In this document: piece after piece, positions 24,826 to 33,482 of the stretch
How positions within the stretch are numbered: the first letter of the stretch is position 1
Layout: each line of letters starts with the position of its first letter
DNA from: JABFSC01 sp031389045
GTDB lineage: Bacteria > Desulfobacterota > Binatia > Bin18
Direction: 5' to 3'
Length of the DNA: 64,000 bases
Assembly (NCBI GenBank): GCA_031389045.1
Contig: JANMSE010000193.1
Location: forward strand, 8,949-72,948
The notes under the pieces: generated by a model
Seen by the model: the letters and a program-made list of their open reading frames with translations, nothing else
Told to the model about the DNA's origin: nothing
Database searches by the model: none
Program-made: the position numbers and the translations under genes

Positions 24826-26475
24826 TTAATAGTCGTCATCCATATCATCCCCGTGGCTGTGGCCATGTCCACCATGTCCACCACCCGCGGATGTCTTCTT
24901 CTCCGGCTTATCAGCAATCGCCGCTTCGGTCGTAATCATCATCCCCGCCACGCTCGCCGCGAACTGAAGGGCGGAGCGCACGACCTTGGTCGAATCAATG
25001 ACACCAGACTTGAACAGATTCTCGAATTTTTCCGTCGCGGCGTTGAACCCGTAGTCATCCTTGCCCTCTTTCACGGCATTGATGATCACCGAGGCTTCTC
25101 TCCCAGCATTGGTCACAATTTGCCGGAGCGGCTCCTCGATCGCGCGACGCACGATAGCGACACCTTGGTCGCGTCCGTCGCCAAACTTGAGACCATCCAG
25201 CGTCTTTTGCGCGCGCACCAGCGCCACGCCACCACCAGGAACAATCCCCTCTTCCATCGCCGCTTTCGTCGCGTGCATGGCATCATCGACGCGCGCCTTC
25301 CGCTCTTTCATCTCCACTTCGGTCGCCGCGCCAATTCTGATAACCCCGACGCCGCCCGCCAATTTCGCCAGGCGCTCTTGCAGTTTTTCACGGTCATAGT
25401 CGGAGGTCGTCCCGTCAATCTGGGCACGAATCTGCTGCACACGGCCTTGAATCACATCTTTCTTGCCCGCTCCACTCACCACCGTGGTGTTGTCCTTATC
25501 AAGGATGATTTTTTTACAGTGGCCAAGATCCGCGAGGGTGACGGTTTCCAGCTTCATGCCGAGTTCCTCGGCGATCACCTTGCCGCCCGTGAGAATCGCT
25601 AAATCCTCAAGCATCGCCTTGCGACGATCGCCGAAGCCTGGGGCTTTCACCGCGGCGCAACGAAGCGAGCCCCGGAGTTTATTGACCACGAGGGTCGCGA
25701 GCGCTTCGCCATCCACATCTTCCGCCACCAGGACAATCGGATGTCCGCTTTGCGCGGTTTGCTCAAGCAGTGGCAGCAGCTCGCGCATGTTCGAAATTTT
25801 CTTCTCATAGAACAGAATGTAGGGATCATCCAATTCAGTCGTCATACGTTCCGGGTTCGTCACGAAGTACGGAGACAGATACCCACGATCAAAGCGCATG
25901 CCCTCAACCACCTCAAGCGTGGTCTCCAGACCCTTGCCTTCTTCGATGGTGAGGACGCCTTCCTTGCCGACTTTCTCCATCGCTTCGGCCAGAATGTCGC
26001 CAATACCCACTTCGCCATTCGCGGCGATGGTGCCGACCTGAGCGATTTGTTCCTTGCCTTTCACCGCCCGACTCTGGTCTTTCACGCCAGCCACGACTTT
26101 CTCGACGGCGGCATCAATCCCACGCTTGATTTCCATGGGATCAAAGCCCGCAGCTTGCAAGCGAAGTCCTTCCCGAAGAATCGCGCGCGACAGCACGGTC
26201 GCCGTGGTGGTCCCGTCTCCAGCAATCTCCGAGGTTTTGGTGGCGACCTCGCGGATCATTTTGGCGCCCATGTTCTCGAACTTGTCTTCCAGTTCGATCT
26301 CCTTGACCACCGTGACTCCGTCCTTGGTGATCATGGGGGCCCCAAAACTCTTCTGAATTAGTACGTTGCGTCCGCGCGGGCCCAGGGTGACCTGGGCTGC
26401 GTCCGCTAATAGATTGGCTCCTTGCAGGATACCGACCCGGGATTTTTCATGCAGGTGCACGAGCTTCTTCGACAT
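24826..26475 (-). CDS. groEL: chaperonin GroEL (Hsp60) with a histidine/aspartate tail
   Basis: A 549-residue chaperonin. LGPRGRNVLIQK, the ATP motif AGDGTTTATVL near residue 85, and VPGGGVALVRA are canonical. Two parts are unusual. The N-terminus is MSKKLVHLHEKSRVGILQGA rather than the conserved AAKxIxFxxxAR form. The C-terminus ends in a GGHGGHGHSHGDDMDDDY-type tail instead of GGM repeats. No groES lies next to it, so this may be a second, specialised GroEL. The ATG at 26475 follows GGAGAG. Confidence 0.95.
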   Translation of the reverse strand: MSKKLVHLHEKSRVGILQGANLLADAAQVTLGPRGRNVLIQKSFGAPMITKDGVTVVKEIELEDKFENMGAKMIREVATKTSEIAGDGTTTATVLSRAILREGLRLQAAGFDPMEIKRGIDAAVEKVVAGVKDQSRAVKGKEQIAQVGTIAANGEVGIGDILAEAMEKVGKEGVLTIEEGKGLETTLEVVEGMRFDRGYLSPYFVTNPERMTTELDDPYILFYEKKISNMRELLPLLEQTAQSGHPIVLVAEDVDGEALATLVVNKLRGSLRCAAVKAPGFGDRRKAMLEDLAILTGGKVIAEELGMKLETVTLADLGHCKKIILDKDNTTVVSGAGKKDVIQGRVQQIRAQIDGTTSDYDREKLQERLAKLAGGVGVIRIGAATEVEMKERKARVDDAMHATKAAMEEGIVPGGGVALVRAQKTLDGLKFGDGRDQGVAIVRRAIEEPLRQIVTNAGREASVIINAVKEGKDDYGFNAATEKFENLFKSGVIDSTKVVRSALQFAASVAGMMITTEAAIADKPEKKTSAGGGHGGHGHSHGDDMDDDY

Positions 26476-26512
26476 CCGAAACTCTCCTTTCACATATCGT
26501 ATTCGATTGTTG

Positions 26513-26534
26513 CCTCGGCCAAGAGTAGCCGAGG
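26513..26534. promoter_or_regulatory. inverted repeat upstream of groEL
   Basis: CCTCGGC and GCCGAGG flank eight bases, about 40 bases upstream of the groEL start and just beyond a weak TTGACC...CATTAC promoter-like pair on the minus strand. It is not a CIRCE element. It could be an operator or a 5'UTR hairpin. Confidence 0.35.
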
Positions 26535-26595
26535 TAATGGAAGTTATTCATCTTTTGGTCAATTGCAAGGGTCGCTGGGAGAAATACCGCTTCTT

Positions 26596-27843
26596 TTAAG
26601 GAAGCGCTGGAGGAGTAAGCGTCGCGCGGACGGGCTGAACGGCGTGGCCGTGCGCGTCTTTTTCTCTGGAGGAAGCGGATTGGTCGTGATAATTCGAGAA
26701 TCCCCATTCGAGGAACTGTTCCGCGCTCTGGAAGCGGATACGGCTACTGCGACCACCCAGGACCACCGCGATGAGGTTTAATGACCCGCGCTGCGCCGTC
26801 GCCACCAAGTTAAACCGTGCCCGTGAGGTAAATCCGGTCTTAAGGCCGTTGACCCCATCCACCTTCCCCACCAAACGATTGGTATTGGGCAACATCTGCG
26901 AACCATCCCGAAAGGGGACTTTGTCGTGCGAGGTCCATTCCAAGACGAGGTCATGGCGCAATATCTCCCGTGCCAGCATGACAAGATCGCGCGCCGATGA
27001 AAAATCTCCCGCGCTGCCATCCGATAATGGCATGCCGTTCACGGTCTGAAATGCGGTTTGCGTCATCCCCAGTTTCCGCGCCCGTCTATTCATGGCTTCG
27101 ACACATGCCTCGACCGAACCCCGGATACGTTCAGCAACCGCCACGGACGCATCATTCGCGGATGTCACAAGCATCGCCTGTAAGAGTTCGCCAAGGGAAA
27201 ATTCCTCCCCTTCACGTAACCCAATCGTGCGGCCGCGAGCGCGGGTGGCACGCTCGCTCATCACCACTGGAGTTCGTAGGGAAAATCGCTGGCCCTTGAT
27301 GTCCTCCAGGGCCAGCAGCCCCACCATCATTTTGGTCAGTGAGGCAGCGGGCCATTGTTTATCTATCTCTTCGGCTAGGATCACCCGGCCACTCTCCGCA
27401 TCGGCGAGAATCATGGATTCATAATCCTTGACGATGGCGGGCTCCGTCCGCTGCACTACCCGGACAGGAGCACGACGAGCGCGTCTTGCCAATCGAACCG
27501 AAGATCGCCGCCGCTGAAGACGGGAAACGGTGGGCTTTTCGGGCTTCTCCTTTGTCAACCGAGACTCGGACCGCACTGTCGTTCTCTTCGTGCGTACCTC
27601 ACGTCGGACTTCTTTTGGCTTCTTCTCTTCTTTTTTAACGATCTTTGGCTTCTGGTTTGAAGAAACCGTCTGTTTTTTACTCGAAACGGCGGCGGTTCCT
27701 TTCGTGGCTTTTTTCTCGCCTTTTTTCGCCGGCGTGTTTCTCCGTGCGGTGTCCGGTTGGCGAGCAAGGCTCTGTTCAACCGTGCCGCCCAGAAAACATA
27801 CCAAGACCCCAAAAATCGTGATTGTTCGCCATCGCATCCGCAT
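26596..27843 (-). CDS. D-alanyl-D-alanine carboxypeptidase (PBP5-like) with a basic linker
   Basis: A 415-residue serine peptidase trimming cell-wall pentapeptides. MRMRWRTITIFGVLVCFLGG is a signal peptide starting at 27843. Residues 30-125 are extremely Lys/Arg/Thr-rich (EKKPKEVRREVR, SRLQRRRSSVRLARRARRA). The catalytic domain has SLTK (SxxK) near 172, SAN (SxN) near 232 and KTG near 332. PBP5 relatives do not usually carry the basic stretch; it may bind DNA, peptidoglycan or anionic polymers. There is no C-terminal amphipathic anchor typical of PBP5. Confidence 0.9.
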   Translation of the reverse strand: MRMRWRTITIFGVLVCFLGGTVEQSLARQPDTARRNTPAKKGEKKATKGTAAVSSKKQTVSSNQKPKIVKKEEKKPKEVRREVRTKRTTVRSESRLTKEKPEKPTVSRLQRRRSSVRLARRARRAPVRVVQRTEPAIVKDYESMILADAESGRVILAEEIDKQWPAASLTKMMVGLLALEDIKGQRFSLRTPVVMSERATRARGRTIGLREGEEFSLGELLQAMLVTSANDASVAVAERIRGSVEACVEAMNRRARKLGMTQTAFQTVNGMPLSDGSAGDFSSARDLVMLAREILRHDLVLEWTSHDKVPFRDGSQMLPNTNRLVGKVDGVNGLKTGFTSRARFNLVATAQRGSLNLIAVVLGGRSSRIRFQSAEQFLEWGFSNYHDQSASSREKDAHGHAVQPVRATLTPPALP

Positions 27844-28020
27844 CCACCCTACCTCATCCGCATGTATTTCTTCGACTTTTTCTTTTACTTCCACGAGTAA
27901 GCTCCGATCATGGCGGGGGAAAGATTCAAGCGTCAAAGAGGGCTGGATGCTAGCATACGCAACGAAAGGGAATCAACTCTTCTCACGGAAGCAGGAGTGC
28001 CACAGGGCTCAATTCACAGG

Positions 28021-28422
28021 TTAGCGAGGGGGTTCCGTGGAAGACAACATCGTGTGCAAGGTCCACAAATCTTCCTTGATGGACCGCAAAAGTTGAAGAT
28101 GGTCACAGGGTTGTGCGTGGGGAGCAGTGTCGGCAACAGGCAGGGAGAGCGCCATTTCCGTAGCTTCTCCTGTTTCGCTGTCTTTCAGTTTTTTCTTGGC
28201 CCCAGCGATCGTGAACCCTTGTTCATACAAGAGGTCTTTGATCTCCAGGAGCATCTCCACGTCGCGCCGACGGTACAATCGATGATGTGACGGGGTCTTT
28301 CCCGGTCTGAGAATCGTGAATTCCGTCTCCCAGTAACGAAGCACGTAGGGCTTGACCCCAACGAGTTTGGCCACTTCACCGATGCGGAAGTAGAGCTTGT
28401 TGGGGAGCACGGGTTCTGGCAC
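28021..28422 (-). CDS. MerR-family transcriptional regulator
   Basis: A 133-residue regulator. The MerR helix-turn-helix is at residues 12-80: FRIGEVAKLVGVKPYVLRYW, then HRLYRRRDVEMLLEIKDLLYEQGF. No effector-binding cysteine set follows. This short MerR type commonly follows ihfA at the end of the pheST operon in deltaproteobacteria and relatives. It is 12 bases from ihfA. Confidence 0.88.
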   Translation of the reverse strand: MPEPVLPNKLYFRIGEVAKLVGVKPYVLRYWETEFTILRPGKTPSHHRLYRRRDVEMLLEIKDLLYEQGFTIAGAKKKLKDSETGEATEMALSLPVADTAPHAQPCDHLQLLRSIKEDLWTLHTMLSSTEPPR

Positions 28423-28434
28423 GAGACACCTAAA

Positions 28435-28722
28435 TTAAGAAAGTTCACCTGGGTTGATAGACTTTTTGAGTACGGGACTTGGCTTGAAGGAGAGGACCCG
28501 TCGCCCTGAAATAATAATTTCCTCACCCGTTTGCGGATTTCGTCCTTTGCGAGGACGTTTCGCGTTAATGATAAAGTTGCCGAAGCCAGAAATTTTGACC
28601 TTCTCCCCTTGTTGGAGGCGACCTTTGAGTAATTCGAAGATCGACTCGACAACATCCGTCGCTTCTTTCTTGGAAAATCCAACCTTTTCGTAGATATTTT
28701 CGACAATATCCGCTTTCGTCAT
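28435..28722 (-). CDS. ihfA: integration host factor subunit alpha
   Basis: A 95-residue HU/IHF DNA-bending protein. MTKADIVENIYEKVGFSKKEA and VKISGFGNFIINAKRPRKGRNPQTGE show the minor-groove beta-arm with the Arg-Asn-Pro intercalating tip. The alpha assignment rests mainly on its place after pheT. Confidence 0.92.
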   Translation of the reverse strand: MTKADIVENIYEKVGFSKKEATDVVESIFELLKGRLQQGEKVKISGFGNFIINAKRPRKGRNPQTGEEIIISGRRVLSFKPSPVLKKSINPGELS

Positions 28723-28751
28723 GCAACCCCCTCCATAAAAACTCGCTGAGG

Positions 28752-31160
28752 TTACGCCCTCACCTCAACCCCGAGTGTCTGGACCAGGTGCGCGATGACC
28801 CGCGCATGGGCCTCGCTCACTTCCACCGTCGTCAACGTCCGATCCGTCGTCCGGTAAGAGATTGAATACCCGAGGCTTTGTTTATCGGGAGGAATTTGGC
28901 TCCCCTGGTATCGGTCGAAAAGTCGCATATTCACAATCAATGGGTGCGCCAAGGCGTGGACAGCATCAATGACGGATTGCACGGGAAGCTCTTTATCCGC
29001 CACGATGGCCACGTCGCGCACGACCGTGGGAAACCGAGGCAGCGGGTGATATTGCGTAACGGGGCGAGCATAGTGAAGCAAGGTAGCGAAGTCAAGCTCA
29101 AAAACCCAAGGAGTTTCGCTGATGTCCAACGCCAAAGCGTGCTCGGGATGCAGCGCGCCGGCCACGCCCACGGCCTGCTGTTCAATGAAGACACGCGCGG
29201 ATTTCCCTGGATGGAGGAACGAACTATCGGTCGCCCGTTCCCAGCGCAGTACGTGCGCGCAGCCCAGTTCCTGTCCCACGGCTTCCACAATTCCCTTGAG
29301 ATCGGCGAAGTCCACCGCCTTGCCAGGCTGCCCTAACCCAACACTCGGCCAGGTTCCATACAGCACCGCCGCCAGCACCAGCCGCTCCTGTCGCTGTTGG
29401 ATGTTGGTCTGGCCCTTCTCGAAGAAAAACGTTTTGCCGAGTTCGAATGCGGTAATCCCCGCTTCTCCCTGGCGGATATTCAACTGAAGCGCGCGCAACA
29501 ACCCACCAAGCACACTGAGCCGCATTTCCGCGCCTTCCGCCGAGAGGGGATTCACGAGCGGAATCGCGACGGCTTCTGGGATAAGCCCTGGGATGAGGGA
29601 ATTCAGTCGCGCCGAGGTGAAACTGAGATTGAGCATCTCATGCAGCCCTTGCGCGGCGAGACATGACCGTACCCGCTGGCTCCATGCCCCATCGGTGTCG
29701 CGAGTCTTTTCGCGGACTTCCGTGCGTGGCAATACGCCAGGAATCGTTTCATATCCGCGCAGCCGCGCAACTTCCTCAATGAGGTCGACTTCTTGCGCAA
29801 GGTCAGCTCGATACGACGGCGGGGTCACGTCCCACGTGCCACTCCGCCCGCGTTTGACTTTCGCGCCCAGCGTCCGCATGCGCTGCTCAATCTCGTTGGC
29901 TTCGACCGTCACGCCGAGAAAACTGTTGACCCGTTGCGCGCGGAGAGGAATGACCGTCGGTGATAAGGGATGAGGAAACACGTCAATCAATCCCTGGCTC
30001 ACCTTTCCACCCGCGAGCTGATGGAGCAACGACGCGGCCCGGTCAGCGGCCAGCACGGCACCAAGCGGATCGACTCCGCGTTCAAAGCGATACGAAGCTT
30101 CACTCCGTAGACCCAACCGTCGCGCGGTGCGCCGGACCGTTTCTGGCACAAAATAGGCGCTTTCGAGCAGGACGGACGTCGTTTGGTCGCGTACTTCGGA
30201 ATTAGCACCGCCCATGACTCCGGCAACCGCCACCGCGTGGTCGCGGTCGCAAATCAGGAGGTCTTCAGGCGCCAGTGCCCGCTCTTTCCCGTCAAGAGTC
30301 AGCATGGTGGTGATGTCACGGGCGCGACGGACGATGATTTCTTGTCCAGCAAGGGACGGAAGGTCAAACGCATGTAATGGCTGTCCGCGTTCGAGCATCA
30401 CATAATTGGTCACATCGACGACATTATTGAGCGCGCGCACGCCAGCGGCTTCCAAGCGCCATTTCATCCAGGCCGGCGAGGGAGCAACCTTCACTCCAGT
30501 CACCACGCGAGCGGCATACCGTGGGCACAGGTCGGCATCAGTAATCGACACTCGTGCTTGGCCGTGGATAGCCGCGCCGCTTTGGCGGACACGTGGTTTC
30601 GCGGTATGGAGTGGCACATCGGTCAGCGCGGAGATTTCACGGGCGAGACCGAGCACACTGAGACAGTCCCCGCGGTTGGGGGTGATCGCCACATCGAGAA
30701 TGGTGTCTCGCAAACCAAGGATGGCATAGAGGGCTTCACCCAATGGCGCGTCCTTGGCGAGGATCAGGAGTCCGCGATGGTCATCCGACAGTCCCAATTC
30801 GCGTTCCGAGCAGAGCATGCCGCACGAGAGTTGTCCGCGAATCTCGACCCGTTCCACATACTGGCCGCCGGGCAAGATGGTGCCTTCTGGTGCCAAGGCG
30901 ACTTTGTCATCTACCTGCATATTACTGGCACCACAGACGACCGGCATCATCTCGCCGCCCATTGTCACTTGACAGACAGTCAGATGGTCGGACTGTGGAT
31001 GCGGATCGATACGCACGATTTGCGCGACGGTGATCGGGGCCGCGCCTTGCTCGTGAATGCCATCGACTTCCAACCCGGCGAGCGCCAAGCGGTCGGCCAG
31101 GCGATCAAGCGACAGTTCGATAGCGACAAACTCGCGGAGCCAATTAAGCGTGACTTTCAT
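28752..31160 (-). CDS. pheT: phenylalanine--tRNA ligase beta subunit
   Basis: An 802-residue beta chain of tetrameric PheRS. The N-terminal EMAP-like tRNA-binding domain (residues 40-150, VAQIVRIDPHPQSDHLTVCQV), the B3/B4 editing domain, the B5 domain and a C-terminal anticodon-binding FDX domain (LPRFPTVVRDVAIV) are in order. Length is normal. The alpha chain gene lies 85 bases upstream, across a heptameric repeat. Confidence 0.97.
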   Translation of the reverse strand: MKVTLNWLREFVAIELSLDRLADRLALAGLEVDGIHEQGAAPITVAQIVRIDPHPQSDHLTVCQVTMGGEMMPVVCGASNMQVDDKVALAPEGTILPGGQYVERVEIRGQLSCGMLCSERELGLSDDHRGLLILAKDAPLGEALYAILGLRDTILDVAITPNRGDCLSVLGLAREISALTDVPLHTAKPRVRQSGAAIHGQARVSITDADLCPRYAARVVTGVKVAPSPAWMKWRLEAAGVRALNNVVDVTNYVMLERGQPLHAFDLPSLAGQEIIVRRARDITTMLTLDGKERALAPEDLLICDRDHAVAVAGVMGGANSEVRDQTTSVLLESAYFVPETVRRTARRLGLRSEASYRFERGVDPLGAVLAADRAASLLHQLAGGKVSQGLIDVFPHPLSPTVIPLRAQRVNSFLGVTVEANEIEQRMRTLGAKVKRGRSGTWDVTPPSYRADLAQEVDLIEEVARLRGYETIPGVLPRTEVREKTRDTDGAWSQRVRSCLAAQGLHEMLNLSFTSARLNSLIPGLIPEAVAIPLVNPLSAEGAEMRLSVLGGLLRALQLNIRQGEAGITAFELGKTFFFEKGQTNIQQRQERLVLAAVLYGTWPSVGLGQPGKAVDFADLKGIVEAVGQELGCAHVLRWERATDSSFLHPGKSARVFIEQQAVGVAGALHPEHALALDISETPWVFELDFATLLHYARPVTQYHPLPRFPTVVRDVAIVADKELPVQSVIDAVHALAHPLIVNMRLFDRYQGSQIPPDKQSLGYSISYRTTDRTLTTVEVSEAHARVIAHLVQTLGVEVRA

Positions 31161-31170
31161 AATGAAGAGA

Positions 31171-31235
31171 GTAGTCAGTAGCCAGCATTCAGTAGTCAGT
31201 AGAGAAACTGTGGACAGTGGACTTTAGACCTTGAA
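31171..31235. repeat. heptameric GTAGTCA and CTGTGGA repeats between pheS and pheT
   Basis: GTAGTCA, GTAGCCA, GCATTCA, GTAGTCA, GTAGAGA, then CTGTGGA, CAGTGGA, CTTTAGA, all 7 nt. It fills the pheS-pheT gap. GTAGTCA also occurs at 53505 and 61284. Confidence 0.75.
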
Positions 31236-31245
31236 CTTCTTCCGA

Positions 31246-32268
31246 CTAAAACTGTCGCAAGAAGCGCAGATCGCTTTCGTAGAGTAGGCGAATATCATCA
31301 ATCCCGTAGCGCAGCATGGTGATACGGTCGATGCCCAGACCAAAGGCGAAGCCCGATACTTTTTCCGGGTCGTATCCCACCGCGCGAAAAACATTCGGGT
31401 GTACCATTCCAGAACCGAGAATTTCCATCCACCCGGTTCCCTTGCACACCGCGCAGCCAGTTTTGCGGCCTCCGCAGATCACGCAGCCAATGTCCAATTC
31501 CGCGCTGGGCTCGGTGAACGGGAAATAACTGGGCCGCAAACGAACGGGGGTATTGGCCCCATACATCGCGTGCACGAAAGCGGTCAGGACACCTTTCAGA
31601 TGCGCGAAACAAATATCCGAGCCGACCATGAGCCCTTCAAGTTGCACGAACATCGGCGAATGGGTCACATCGTCATCGACGCGATAGACTGACCCAGGAA
31701 CAATAATCTGGAGAGGCGGCTGACGGCTTTCCATCGTGCGAATTTGCACTGGCGAGGTGTGGGTACGCAAAACGACCTCTGGACCGACAAAGAAGGTGTC
31801 TTGCATCTCCCGCGCTGGGTGGTCGGCGGGAATGTTGAGGGCGGCGAAGTTGTGGTAGTCGTCCTCAATGTCCGGCCCGCGCACGACCTCGAACCCCATG
31901 GCGGTAAAGATCGCGATGGTGTCATCCAGCACTTGCATGAGGGGATGGAGCGATCCACGCGGGCGATGGTTGCCGGGAATCGTAATATCAATCCGTTCGG
32001 CGGCCAGACTGCGCGCCCGCTGTTCGGCTTGCCACTGGGCACGGAGCGCGGTGATGCGCTCTTCGACCAGCGTTTTGACCTGATTCGCGATTTCACCGAT
32101 TTTCCGCCGTTCCTCAGGTTGCAGCTCGCCGATGCCACGGAGGACGCCAGTGAGTTCCCCCTTGCGTCCCAAAAATCGCAGACGTAGGGCTTCCAGGCCA
32201 TCGTCATCCTGACAGGCTGCAAGCGCCGCGAGCGCTTCATCACGAATGCGGAGAAGTTCGTTTTCCAT
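31246..32268 (-). CDS. pheS: phenylalanine--tRNA ligase alpha subunit
   Basis: A 340-residue class II synthetase subunit. An N-terminal coiled coil of about 85 residues (MENELLRIRDEALAALAAC) is followed by motif 1 (HPLMQVLDDT), motif 2 (FVQLEGLMVG) and motif 3 (GFAFGLGIDRITMLRYGI). A zinc-type cluster of cysteines (CVICGGRKTGCAVC) sits in the catalytic domain, a variant seen in some lineages. Confidence 0.97.
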   Translation of the reverse strand: MENELLRIRDEALAALAACQDDDGLEALRLRFLGRKGELTGVLRGIGELQPEERRKIGEIANQVKTLVEERITALRAQWQAEQRARSLAAERIDITIPGNHRPRGSLHPLMQVLDDTIAIFTAMGFEVVRGPDIEDDYHNFAALNIPADHPAREMQDTFFVGPEVVLRTHTSPVQIRTMESRQPPLQIIVPGSVYRVDDDVTHSPMFVQLEGLMVGSDICFAHLKGVLTAFVHAMYGANTPVRLRPSYFPFTEPSAELDIGCVICGGRKTGCAVCKGTGWMEILGSGMVHPNVFRAVGYDPEKVSGFAFGLGIDRITMLRYGIDDIRLLYESDLRFLRQF

Positions 32269-32290
32269 GGAGAAGAAGGACTGAGGGAAA

Positions 32291-32381
32291 TTAGGTCATT
32301 GAGCCATCTGGCCATTGGGTCATTGAAGGCATGAACATTCTAACAATGACTCAATGGCTCAATGACCTAATGACTCAATTT
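32291..32381. repeat. octameric inverted repeat between rplT and pheS
   Basis: The left arm (32291-32327) has GGTCATTG units and the right arm (32344-32381) CAATGACC/CAATGG units, each with an 8-nt period. The arms are reverse complements (AGGTCATTGAGCCAT pairs ATGGCTCAATGACCT). The element ends in the rplT stop and could terminate or attenuate between the ribosomal and synthetase genes. Confidence 0.8.
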
Positions 32382-32740
32382 CATGCCGCCCGACGTTGTT
32401 TGGCGAAGTCCGCAACGACGGTAAAGGTGGTGGGATCTTCTCCAGCGAGCGCGGCGAGGATCTTGCGGTCGAGCTTGATATTCGCCTGATTAAGCCCGTG
32501 GACCAGTTGATTGTAATTCAAGCCGTTCAGTCGCGCGGCCGCGTTAATACGGGTAATCCACAAGCGACGAAACATCCGTTTGCGCGCCTTGCGATCCCGA
32601 TACGCGTAGACGAGCGCGCGTTCGACCGTCTCGCGCGCCTGTCGATACTGACGGCGGCGCCCGCCGGTGAAGCCTTTTGCTAGCTTGAGGATCTTCTTTC
32701 TTCGCCGACGTGCCTTAAAGCCGCGTTTTGCGCGTGGCAT
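32381..32740 (-). CDS. rplT: 50S ribosomal protein L20
   Basis: A 119-residue L20. MPRAKRGFKARRRRKKILKLAKGFTG and the RKARKRMFRRLWITRINAAAR block are diagnostic. In E. coli and B. subtilis, L20 represses its own operon, so the infC leader is a candidate for autoregulation. It is 26 bases after rpmI. Confidence 0.98.
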   Translation of the reverse strand: MPRAKRGFKARRRRKKILKLAKGFTGGRRRQYRQARETVERALVYAYRDRKARKRMFRRLWITRINAAARLNGLNYNQLVHGLNQANIKLDRKILAALAGEDPTTFTVVADFAKQRRAA

Positions 32741-32766
32741 AGTTCTCTCTCCTTACTCACATCCCT

Positions 32767-32964
32767 TTACAGGTATGGGATTAACCGCTTAATCGCGCGC
32801 TCATCGACCGCGGCAACCAAGGCGGGATGACGCAGGTGGCGTTTCTGCTTGCGAGTTTTTGCTGATAGTTGATGGCGTAAATAGGCACGAGCCCGGCGTA
32901 CTTTCCCGGTTCCCGTGAGCTTAAAACGTTTTGCCGCACCGCGGCGGGTTTTCATTTTTGGCAT
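32767..32964 (-). CDS. rpmI: 50S ribosomal protein L35
   Basis: A 65-residue L35: MPKMKTRRGAAKRFKLTGTG, then HQLSAKTRKQKRHLR and RLIPYL at the end. It begins five bases after the infC stop. Confidence 0.98.
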   Translation of the reverse strand: MPKMKTRRGAAKRFKLTGTGKVRRARAYLRHQLSAKTRKQKRHLRHPALVAAVDERAIKRLIPYL

Positions 32965-32969
32965 TTGCG

Positions 32970-33482
32970 TTACCTCGGCACTACTAAAATCGCCATGTTG
33001 CGCCCTTCCAGGCGCGCTTGTCCTTCTAATATCCCGATATCCTGGATGTGCTCGAACACTTTATCCAGCATCTCGCGACCAATTTCCGGGTGGGTGATCT
33101 CACGCCCACGGAAGAGCACGGACACTTTCACCCGTTGTTTCTTCTCCAGGAAGCGCCGAATGTGGTTCACCTTGAAGTCGAGATCATGCTCACTCGTGCG
33201 TGACCCCAGTTTGACTTCCTTCACCAGCACCTGAGTCTGATTCTTGCGCGATTCCTGAACTTTCTTCTTTTGCAGGTACCGAAACTTACCATAATCCATG
33301 ACCCGGCAGACCGGCGGCGCCGCAGTGGGCGACACTTCCACCAGGTCGAGTTCCTTACTGTCCGCGAGTTTGAGCGCTTCCACAAGGGAGATCACCCCGA
33401 CTTGCGCACCATCGGTATCAATGACTCGCACCTCACGGGAACGAATCTGCTGATTTATCCGGACTCCTGCTTCTTTGGCTAT
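32970..33482 (-). CDS. infC: translation initiation factor IF-3, AUA start codon
   Basis: IF-3 of about 170 residues; the N-domain (GVRINQQIRSREVRVIDTDG), linker and C-domain (SRTSEHDLDFKVNHIRRFL, FRGREITHPEIG) are complete. A GTG at 33431 would cut off the conserved RINQQIR segment. The only plausible start upstream is ATA at 33482-33480 (IAKEAGVRINQ), which follows a perfect AGGAGG six bases away and overlaps the thrS stop as ATAG. E. coli infC starts with AUU and represses itself, since IF-3 discriminates against non-AUG starts; the same logic is likely here. Confidence 0.93.
   Translation of the reverse strand: MAKEAGVRINQQIRSREVRVIDTDGAQVGVISLVEALKLADSKELDLVEVSPTAAPPVCRVMDYGKFRYLQKKKVQESRKNQTQVLVKEVKLGSRTSEHDLDFKVNHIRRFLEKKQRVKVSVLFRGREITHPEIGREMLDKVFEHIQDIGILEGQARLEGRNMAILVVPR

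Noticed and set aside
26460..26600. CIRCE element or sigma-32-like promoter upstream of groEL
   Set aside because: No TTAGCACTC-N9-GAGTGCTAA is present; only an unrelated 7-bp inverted repeat was found.
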